From contig JAOSJP010000023.1 in assembly GCA_027494015.1 (NCBI GenBank), forward strand, positions 215,293 to 279,292: 64,000 nucleotides of DNA, in the 5' to 3' direction. Both the position numbers and the translations under genes were made by a program. Positions 37,093-44,600 of this stretch are shown here, in pieces; within the stretch, counting starts at the first letter, position 1; every line of letters begins with the position of its first letter. The notes below the pieces were generated by a model. The model saw only the letters and a list, made by a program, of their open reading frames with translations. It did no database searches and was not told where the DNA came from. The stretch comes from Anaerolineae bacterium. Lineage in GTDB: Bacteria > Chloroflexota > Anaerolineae > Aggregatilineales > Aggregatilineaceae.

Positions 37093-38055
37093 GCGCGTTT
37101 GAACAGCCAGGCCACCAGCGCCGCGCCCGCCGCGATCAGCGGGATGACGCCCAGGTAGGCCGCGTCCTCGAAGAAAATGCCCTCGGTGAAGACGCCCCCG
37201 TCGGCGGGCGTGCCGAAGAAGTGCGGCATCAGCAGCGTCAGCAAGCGCGCCGGGTGGTACGACAGGTTGGTCAGCGCCGCGTAGCCCAGCCCGCCGGAGC
37301 GATCCGACAGGCGCAGGTATTCGGCAGTGGGGATGAGCTGTACGGCGGCGATCCCCGCGCCGAGGGCGACGCCCAGCCCGGCCAGGATCAGCCCGCGCGC
37401 CCGCAGCCGCCAGGAGTCTCTGCGATCCGCCCACAGCGCATACGCGCCCGCGCCGAGCAGCCCGTACCACGCGGTCTGGGCGTGCCCGGCCAGCAGCAGC
37501 AGCCCCACGGCCAGGGCCAGCCCGCCCGCGTCGCGCCAGCCCCGCCGCGTTATGGCGCGGTGCGCCAGCCAGATCACCCAGGGCAGCCAGGCCGCGGCGT
37601 CGTGGGTGGGGAACGAGCCGAGCCGGGCGATGAGGTAGCCGCCCAGGGCGTAGCTCAGCGCGCTGATGCCGCGTCCGAACAGGGTCAGGCCCAGCGCCCC
37701 GGCCAGGCGCCACATGCCCAGCGCCGCCCAGAGGACGTGCGCCAGCGCCAGCAGCGACATGGCCAGCGGGCCGGGCAGGGCGAGCATCAACCAGTTGGGC
37801 GGGTAGAAGATCGCCGTCTGGTAGTTGGCCAGCAGCGGCGCGCCCGCGCCCAGGTAGGGGTTCCAGGCGGGCAGCCGCCCGGCGCGCAGCTCGGCGAAGG
37901 CGAACTCGCGCCAGGGGTAGAATTGCAGCGTCGGCAGGCCCCAGAACAGCGTCTCCCCGCCGAGCAGCGCGCGTATGAGCGGCAGCAGCGCCGCGCCGAC
38001 CAGGGCGAAGGGCAGCCAGCGCAGAATATCGCGCTGGGCGCGGAAGGGGCGCGGC

Positions 38056-39777
38056 TCACTCATGCGGCACCTCGTAGAGGCGGACGGGCGCGGTTTCCTC
38101 CGGCGGCAGGGCCAGCGGCAGGACACTTGCCCAGGCGGGAGGGCGCGTCGCCCGCCTCCGCCGCCTCCAATGGCCCGGCGAAGACGTAATCCACTGCGGC
38201 CAGCAGGTCGCGCGGCGCCGCCGCGTCGAGCGTCCCGGCGAAGAACTGCCGGGCGATCTCTTCCTTCTGCCCGGCGTCCACCGTCTCCGGCCCGTGCCCC
38301 ACATACGCCTTGAGATCGGTCCAGGCGGGCAGGACGTTGCCCGTCTCCTTCAGGCTGAGGGCGACCGCGTCGCGCGGGGCGATCCGGTTGAGGGCGTCCA
38401 TCGCGCGCAGCTCGGCGCTCGGCTGGAAGAGCGGGCGATCCGGCGTCAGGGCGGTGAAGGTCGCCCCCAGCCAGAGCAGGGCCGCCGTCGGCAGGGCCAG
38501 CGCCAGCAGCCCAGCTCGTGCCCGCCGGTAGGCCCGCCTCCGGCGAAAGGCCAGGCGCAGCCCGGCGGCGGCCAGGATGCCCAGCGGGACGATGGCCCCT
38601 TCCAGCAGGCGACGCTGCACGTTGACCGGCAGATAGACCAGCACGGGGGCGGCGATCACCCAGGCCGCCAGCAGCAGGTGAGGCAGACTCCCACGCCGCC
38701 ACGCCCAGCGCCAGCCAACCGCCGCCGGGACGGCCAGCGCCGCATAGCCGAAGACGTAGTGCAGCGGGTGCGGCGAGGGCAGCCGGTTCTGCGCCGACCA
38801 GGTGCCCAGCACGTCGCTGCTCAGGAAGGCCGCGCCGCTGACGACCAGCAGCGGCAGCGTGACCAGCGCCGCGACCGCTGCCGGCCAGAACAGCGCCCAG
38901 GGGAAGCGCCGCGCCCGTCCCCAGGCGGCCAGCCCCCACGCGCCGAGCACGGCGTAGATCACCGCCAGGTAGAAGGGCACGCACAGCCCCATCACCGTCC
39001 AGCACAGCCCGGCTCCCAGCGCCCAACGCAGGCCAGCAGTACCCCCATCCCCGGCCCTTCCCCTCAAGGGGGAAGGGAGAAAGGCGGCAGGTTTGCTCCC
39101 CTTCCCCCGCTTGCGTGGGGGGAAGGGGTTGCGGGGATGGGGGAGGGGGCGCGCAGCAACAGCAGCAGCCCGCCCAGCAGCGCCGCCCGCGCCAGGGCCA
39201 GGTGCGGCAGCCCGAACAGGATCAGGAAGCTGTATCCCTCCGGGATGTAGAAATCCACCGGCAGCGAGCCGAGCCAGTCGCCGCGCCCGGCCAGCGCCAG
39301 GGGCCAGCCCAGCCCGCCGCCCAGCGCGATCAGGACAAGGGCCAGCATCCGCGTGGCCGGGCCGCGCAGGAAGGCGGCGATGAAACGGTACGTCACCAGG
39401 ATCAAGGCAAAGCCGCAGGCGATCCGCGCCGCGTGGAAGGCGACGATCAGCGCAGCGGGCAGGTGCGGGCTGCGCGGGCTGACGAACAGGGCGGCCAGCT
39501 TGCCCAGCAGAAGGTAGGGCAGGAACAGCGGCGCGCCGCCGTGCGGCTCGTGGGTGTAGCGCAGGGTGAACAGCCAGTCGCCGCGCGCGCCGAGGCGCAT
39601 CTTGGCCAGATAGCTGTAGCCGTCATCCGCCCCGAAGACGAATCCGCCAAACGTCCAGCCAGCGCCCGCCGCCAGCGCCCCGACCACATAGGGGATCGTC
39701 GTGACCAGCATCACGGCGGCGGCGAAGAGGATGACGCGCCGCCACTCCACCCGCGAGACAGCGCTCTGGCTAGGCAT
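38056..39777 (-). pseudogene. Polytopic membrane protein paralogous to 41904-43577, disrupted
   Basis: The N-terminal half (39777 downward) has FGADDGYSYLAKMRLGARGDW and FTLRYTHEPHGGAPLFLPYLLLG, parallel to DGATYLSKMEQGRAGSW and FQLRHTPEKHDG in the intact paralog. A GC-rich repeat at 39040-39150 ends the first frame; the protein resumes with LRWALGAGLCWTVMGLCVPFYL. Near 38124 a single extra C breaks the frame once more; removing it gives CLPLALPPEETAPVRLYEV and a stop at 38056. The pattern suggests one gene of ~570 codons with a repeat insertion and one indel. Confidence 0.68.
39040..39150. repeat. GC-rich repeat interrupting the paralog gene
   Basis: Inverted-repeat sequence with CCATCCCCGGCCCTTCCCC, a CTTCCCCCGCTTGCGTGGG centre and GGGATGGGGGAGGGGG. 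The same module, CCCTTCCCCCTTGTGGGGG..., occurs at 48380-48425. Confidence 0.7.
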
Positions 39778-41932
39778 GGCGTCCCGATCTCCACAAAATC
39801 AGCCCGCCCAGCGCAGCCAGGAACGCGCCCGCGATCAGCGCCAGCCATACTTCGGACGGGTCGTAGGCGAACGTCCAGGTGTTGGTCGTCCCGTCGAGCG
39901 GGCCGGGCAGCCCCGGCGTGTCGTCCGGCGCGGCGCGCCAGCGCCCGTTGGCGACGGCGTAGAGCGGCCCGGCGGTGGGCGCGCGCAGCGTCACCGTGAC
40001 GCGATTCGGCCCGTCCCAGGCAAGGCCGGCGTCCGGCGCGTAGGTGTTGCGGTAGACGAAGACCTCGCCAATGCGCGCCTCCAGCACCAACCCCTCGGCC
40101 TCCAGCGGGCAGGCGGCGACGACGTGCGTCACCAGCCACGCGCCCAGGAGATCGGGGCGCAGGGGGGCGTCGCAGTTGACCGTAGCCAGCGTCTCCGGCT
40201 CGGTCTGCTCCTCACCCTCGGCGACGAACGCCGGGATGGTGACGCTGTAACCCCCGGCGCGGACGCCTGTCGCCGCTTCCGCCGCCTCCACGTAGGCCCG
40301 CGTCTGGAAAGGATCAACGCCGTCGAACTGGGCGATCTGCCAGTACGCTGCCGCTTGCTGCGGCAGGCTGTAGGTGGGGGAATAGACGCGAATGGCCCCC
40401 GCTTCCTGCAAGTGCTCGGCCAGCGGGCGGTACGGGTCGAGCCATGCGCGCTCCGAGCGTCCCTCGACCAGCGACCCGCCGATCCACAGCAGGTCAGCCA
40501 GCACGACCAGCGCAAAGGCGGCCAGCAGCGCGCGCGGCGACAGGGAACGCGCCAGCGCCAGCAACATGATCAACGCCGTCAGCGGCAAGGCAAACACCCC
40601 CAACGCCGTTTCCCAGCCCAGATCAGCGCTCAGAGCCAGTGTGCTGAACAGCCCGCAGGTCAGCCCGCCGCCCAGCGCGCCAACGACGATCAGCCGGGCG
40701 GCGCGACGATCCGGCGGCTGGGCGATCAGCAGTTGCGCGCCCCACGCCGCCAGGTAGGGCAGGATCAGCGCCGCCAGAAACCAGATGCGCGCGGGCACGC
40801 GCCACCAGCGCAAGGGCGGGACGATCTTCACCAGGGCGGGCCACAGGACGAAGTTTTCGCCCATCGCCCAGGCGGCGACGACTAACAGCGCGGCGCCCCA
40901 GAAGGCCAGCGCGCGCGGGCGCAGCAGCAGCGCGGCCAGGGCCAACGCCAGCACGCTGACGCCCGGATAGACGAGCGTCTCGCCCAGCCCGCCATGGTTG
41001 CCCAATGCCAGTCCGAACCAGCCGATCCCCTCCAGGCTGAACAGGGCGGCTTCGTGCGCGGTGATCTCGGCCCGCGACAGATCGGCGCGCCACAACAGCA
41101 GCGGCACCCACTGCACGGCGCTCAGCCCGGCGGCCAGCAGCCCTGCCGCCAGCAGGCACAGGGCCACCCGCGCCCGGCTGACCTCACCCCCCGCCTCGTT
41201 ACGCTCGGCTTGCCCCCTCTCCACACGCGGAGAGGGGGTGGGGAGGCGCGTCTGCGCCCACCAGCGCCACAGCGCATACGCGCCGGCCAGGGCGAAAGCG
41301 TAGGCGCTCAGGCGCACGTCGGCCAGCAGGCACAGCGCGGCGAACGACGCCAGCCACACGGCTGCCCGCCGCTCAGAGCGACCAGCCAATACCCGCTCGA
41401 CCGCCCACAGCAGCCAGGGCATCCACGCCGCCGCATAAACCAGGTCAACATGCCCATTGCCGACCGCCGCGATCAGGCGCGGGGCGAGGGCGTAGCCGGC
41501 CCCGGCCAGCGCCGCTGGCCCCTTAGTCAACCCGGTCGCCCGGCTCCACTGCCACGCCCCCAGCCCGGCCAGCGTCAGGTGCAGCCAGAGCAGGACGTTC
41601 AGGTGCAGGGCGGGCGGCAGGAAGAGTACCAACCACTGCGGCGGGTACCAGACCTTGCTCAGCGGGTTGGCGGCGAAGGGCGTCCCACTGAAGATGCCGG
41701 GCTGCCACAGTGGCAGCGTACCGTCCTCCAGGATGGCGCGGCGCAGCAGCAGCGCGTTCGGCCAGTGGGTGGTCACGGCGTCGGAGAAGGCCGCTTCCGG
41801 CTGAAAGGGCAGGCTGTCCACGCCCAGCCCGACCCCCAACAAAAACGCCGCCAGGATGACGGCCAGGGCGACGGTGAAGGCGAAGGACGCGCGCGCGCCA
41901 CCCTCAGTTGAGGACGTAGACGGTGACCTCAC
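39770..41932 (-). CDS. YfhO-family polytopic membrane protein
   Basis: A 720-residue protein with about 13 helices and a C-terminal external domain ending in one final helix (ALIAGAFLAALGGLILWRSG). Family marks are FSDAVTTHWPNALLLRRAI, PLWQPGIFSGTPFAANPLSKVWYPPQW and WWRVPARIWFLAAL. Residues ~229-258 (RLPTPSPRVERGQAERNEA) come from a dispersed repeat read in frame at 41183-41250, apparently tolerated in a loop. YfhO proteins are thought to act in glycan or lipoteichoic-acid decoration. It overlaps both neighbours slightly. Confidence 0.8.
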   Translation of the reverse strand: MRSPSTSSTEGGARASFAFTVALAVILAAFLLGVGLGVDSLPFQPEAAFSDAVTTHWPNALLLRRAILEDGTLPLWQPGIFSGTPFAANPLSKVWYPPQWLVLFLPPALHLNVLLWLHLTLAGLGAWQWSRATGLTKGPAALAGAGYALAPRLIAAVGNGHVDLVYAAAWMPWLLWAVERVLAGRSERRAAVWLASFAALCLLADVRLSAYAFALAGAYALWRWWAQTRLPTPSPRVERGQAERNEAGGEVSRARVALCLLAAGLLAAGLSAVQWVPLLLWRADLSRAEITAHEAALFSLEGIGWFGLALGNHGGLGETLVYPGVSVLALALAALLLRPRALAFWGAALLVVAAWAMGENFVLWPALVKIVPPLRWWRVPARIWFLAALILPYLAAWGAQLLIAQPPDRRAARLIVVGALGGGLTCGLFSTLALSADLGWETALGVFALPLTALIMLLALARSLSPRALLAAFALVVLADLLWIGGSLVEGRSERAWLDPYRPLAEHLQEAGAIRVYSPTYSLPQQAAAYWQIAQFDGVDPFQTRAYVEAAEAATGVRAGGYSVTIPAFVAEGEEQTEPETLATVNCDAPLRPDLLGAWLVTHVVAACPLEAEGLVLEARIGEVFVYRNTYAPDAGLAWDGPNRVTVTLRAPTAGPLYAVANGRWRAAPDDTPGLPGPLDGTTNTWTFAYDPSEVWLALIAGAFLAALGGLILWRSGRHA
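41183..41250. repeat. GC-rich repeat read in frame within the YfhO-like gene
   Basis: CCTCACCCCCCGCCTCGTTACG then CTCGGCTTGCCCCCTCTCCA and its mirror form the module also seen at 53940-54040. No stop is created in the gene's frame. Confidence 0.75.
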
Positions 41933-43577
41933 CCTCGCTCACTTCCCCTTCGATGCGCTCCGGCGGCAGCGCGGCGATGCACTTTCCAGCGTCGGGATAG
42001 GTGTGACCATCGTCATCTTCGGCGGCGAAGGAGCGCTCCTGCGGCCCCCAAAAGATGTAGCGCACGCGGAAGGGCAGGTCGTCGCCCAGCAGAGTCGTGC
42101 AATCCTGCCCCCGGTAGAACTGCTCGACCTGCTCCTCCCGCTCGTCGTTGGGCACCGTCTCATAGGGGTGGCCGTAGACGACCACCTGCCGGGTGTAGGC
42201 GGGAATCCACAGGCTGATGTTGGGCGAGGCCAGCACCACGGCGTCCTCTTCGCCGCTGTCGTACAGCCACTCGAAGGTGTGCCAGTAATCCGCCTCGACC
42301 AGCAGCCCGCGCTCCAGCCCGCTATCCGGATCGAAGACGACGCCATACAGTGGAATGGTCAGCACCAGGATGTTGCTCGGCACCAGGAAGACGATCAGGG
42401 CGATGAGAGCGGGCGCGCGCCAGCGATCGGGCACCTTGTAGAACCAGGTGTCTTCCAGGGCGCGCACGGCGAAGTAGACCAGGGGGATGATCAGGCCCAT
42501 CGCCAGGCGGCGCTGCAGGCTGAACGGCGCGTACAGCCCGGCGATGTTGACGGCCAGCCACAGCAGCATGAGCTGATCACCGTCGCGCTCGAAGCGGCGC
42601 ACGGCGCGCACCAGGCCGGGGATGGCGACGATCACCAGCAGGCCATAGCTGAGCAGCATCAGCCAGGGCGCGGGCGACGGCGTCTGGTTCTGCGCGTTGA
42701 AAGCGCCCATGATGTCGTTGAAGTGGAACACGGCGAAGTCGTACACGGCGAAGGGGATCATCGGCAGCCACAGCAGCGCCGCCCAGCGCAGCTCGTGCTT
42801 CGGCCACGCCCGCGTGAGCCAGAAGCGCGCGCCCACATAGAGCACCAGCGCGCCCGCGATCGGGATCAGCGCGGTGGGCTGGATCAGCGCCAGCAGCACG
42901 GAGAGCAACAGCATCCCCAGTCCGCCGTTCTCGACGCTGGGCGCGTCCTGGTATCCCCGGCGAAAGACGATCAGGTAAGCGCTGACGATCAGCGCCAGGC
43001 AGGCAATGCTCATCGGGAAGTGCGGGTTGGTGTACGAGGCGTAAAGGGGGAACGCTTCGGGAACGGTCAGGTCGGCTGCCAGCGCATCGGGATTGAAAAA
43101 CAGCACCAGCCAGCCCAGCCCCGACCCGACCGCGCTGAGCACGAAGAACAGCCGGCGCGGGCGCTGGCGCACCCAGATTGTCGCCCCTAGCTGGTAGAGC
43201 GAGATGTACATGAAGAAACTGGTCACCATACGCGCCAGATGATACGTTACCAGGCTGGACAGCCCCAGCACGCGCGCCGTGTGCCCCAGGAACAGGTAGA
43301 ACATGTGAAACACGGCCCCGTCGTGCTTCTCCGGCGTGTGGCGCAGTTGGAAGAGCCACGACCCGGCCCGCCCCTGCTCCATCTTAGAGAGGTAGGTCGC
43401 GCCGTCCAGCGGGTTGGAGAGCATCCCCATGAACTGCCAGTCCGCCGCCGACTGGTTGCGGGCCAGCGCCCAGGCGTAGGGGGCCATCGTCAGGGCGACG
43501 AGCAGCCCGCTGATGACGATCACCCAGCGCCATTCGGCGGTTGACACATAGACGGAGCGGAGCGTCTGCATCAGCAA
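41904..43577 (-). CDS. Polytopic membrane protein, GT-C-like
   Basis: A 557-residue intact protein with about ten helices up to ~residue 400 and a soluble external C-terminal domain (~410-557). The first loop has an acidic DGATYLSKMEQG. SFQRRLAMG-like APFSLQRRLAMGLIIP follows late in the membrane part and is shared with its disrupted paralog (LPVNVQRRLLEGAIVP). The C-terminal region has SPNISLWIPAYTRQVVVYGHPYET, also paralogous. A glycosyltransferase role in envelope glycan synthesis is plausible but no catalytic site can be proved. The start is MLMQTLRSVYVSTAEW. Confidence 0.8.
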   Translation of the reverse strand: MLMQTLRSVYVSTAEWRWVIVISGLLVALTMAPYAWALARNQSAADWQFMGMLSNPLDGATYLSKMEQGRAGSWLFQLRHTPEKHDGAVFHMFYLFLGHTARVLGLSSLVTYHLARMVTSFFMYISLYQLGATIWVRQRPRRLFFVLSAVGSGLGWLVLFFNPDALAADLTVPEAFPLYASYTNPHFPMSIACLALIVSAYLIVFRRGYQDAPSVENGGLGMLLLSVLLALIQPTALIPIAGALVLYVGARFWLTRAWPKHELRWAALLWLPMIPFAVYDFAVFHFNDIMGAFNAQNQTPSPAPWLMLLSYGLLVIVAIPGLVRAVRRFERDGDQLMLLWLAVNIAGLYAPFSLQRRLAMGLIIPLVYFAVRALEDTWFYKVPDRWRAPALIALIVFLVPSNILVLTIPLYGVVFDPDSGLERGLLVEADYWHTFEWLYDSGEEDAVVLASPNISLWIPAYTRQVVVYGHPYETVPNDEREEQVEQFYRGQDCTTLLGDDLPFRVRYIFWGPQERSFAAEDDDGHTYPDAGKCIAALPPERIEGEVSEGEVTVYVLN

Positions 43578-43686
43578 CCTCGTCGGTGGTGCGACGTGTT
43601 CTACGGCCCGCCATGCCGGGCTGTGCGCTGGCCACTTTGCCGCAGGCAGCGTCGGATGCGTGCTAAACCTGTCAGGCAGCGTTTCT

Positions 43687-43716
43687 GTAGGGGCGGGTTT
43701 GCAAACCCGCCCCTAC
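43687..43716. repeat. Perfect 30-bp palindrome
   Basis: GTAGGGGCGGGTTTG and its reverse complement, identical to the core at 48131, between divergent genes. The sequence CTAAACCTGTCAGGCAGCG just before it belongs to the AACCTGTCAGG module seen at 48340 and 53898. Confidence 0.85.
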
Positions 43717-43887
43717 AGGACCTCACCCTGCCCGACGTCAGGCCAATCACTGACAACCTTCGCACACATTCCCCAGCGCCCCCCAGGTTTGCCCGCCGAT
43801 TCCGGCGTGGTGTATAATGCCCCTTGCCAGCCCACCGTACTGCTCATTTTACAACGACCGGTGCTGTACGCCAGTTGAGGGGGTGTG

Positions 43888-44589
43888 ATGAGCCAGACCA
43901 GGGCGCTCTACCGCCTGCAGAAGCTCGATCTCGACCTCGAAGCGCGGCGGGGCCGCGCCCGCGAGGTGAGCGCCGCGCTCGAAGATGATCGCGCTTTGCA
44001 GGCAGCGCAGGCCGAGGTTGCCGCGCTGGAGGGACAGCTTCGCCCGCAAGAAGCGCGCGCCGCCGACCTGACGCTGGAAATCAGGAGTGTGGTCGAGCAG
44101 ACACGGCAGCTTAATGACCGCCTGTACAGCGGCGCGGTCAGCAACCCCAAAGAGCTGGAAGACATCCAGCACAAAATCGCTGAGCGCGGGCGACGCCACG
44201 CGACTCTTGAGGACTCGCTGCTGGAGACTATGATCGCCGTCGAAGAGTTGCAGGCGGCGCTCGACGCCGCCCAGGAGCGCCTGCGCCAGGCCGAAGTGGA
44301 CAGAGCCTCTGCGCAGGAGGCGCTTGGCGCGGAATTGCGGCAGCTTAAGGGCGAGATCAGGCAGCTCAAGGCCGACCGCGAGCGCCTCGCCAGCCAGATC
44401 AGCCCTGAATTCATCGAGGTGTACCAGACACTGCGCCCGCGCAAGAGCGGCCACGCCCTCGCCCTGCTGGAAGGAGAGTGCTGCTCGGTGTGCGGCGTCG
44501 GCCAAACGACGGTCACCGTCCAGCAGGTGCGCCAGAATCTCGAGCTGATCACCTGCGAAAGCTGCGGGCGCATTCTGGTAGCCTTGTAA
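43888..44589 (+). CDS. Coiled-coil zinc-ribbon protein (COG1579/CdsZ-like)
   Basis: A 233-residue protein. Residues ~1-180 are an antiparallel coiled coil (ALEDDRALQAAQAEVAALEGQL...RQLKADRERLASQ) with the conserved SNPKELEDIQHKI turn. The C-terminus is a four-Cys zinc ribbon, CSVCG and CESCGR. Members of this family have been described as ribosome- or RNA-associated regulators in some bacteria. GAGGGGG precedes the ATG at 43888; a GTG one codon earlier is possible. The NACHT gene starts 11 bp downstream, so they form an operon. Confidence 0.88.
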   Translation: MSQTRALYRLQKLDLDLEARRGRAREVSAALEDDRALQAAQAEVAALEGQLRPQEARAADLTLEIRSVVEQTRQLNDRLYSGAVSNPKELEDIQHKIAERGRRHATLEDSLLETMIAVEELQAALDAAQERLRQAEVDRASAQEALGAELRQLKGEIRQLKADRERLASQISPEFIEVYQTLRPRKSGHALALLEGECCSVCGVGQTTVTVQQVRQNLELITCESCGRILVAL

Positions 44590-44600
44590 CGGGGGGTATC

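Larger units (their letters stand above)
35502..38063 (-). pseudogene. YfhO-family membrane protein, disrupted
   Basis: The start MSEPRPFRAQRDILRWLPF at 38063 overlaps the upstream gene by ATGA. Helices with FYPWREFAFAELRAGRLPAWNPYLGAGAP and YQTAIFYPPNWLML mark the YfhO family. After LVAWLFKRA the frame enters a ~230-bp double repeat insertion (36864-37092), resumes as VPFWAALALAGLFLATG in another frame, then shifts again at ~36570, where one C added to a six-C run would restore TPPELDTM. The C-terminal AETWYPGWSATVDGAPAPIL domain is the YfhO end. A second small repeat (35815-35875) is in frame. Whether the protein is made is uncertain. Confidence 0.72.
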
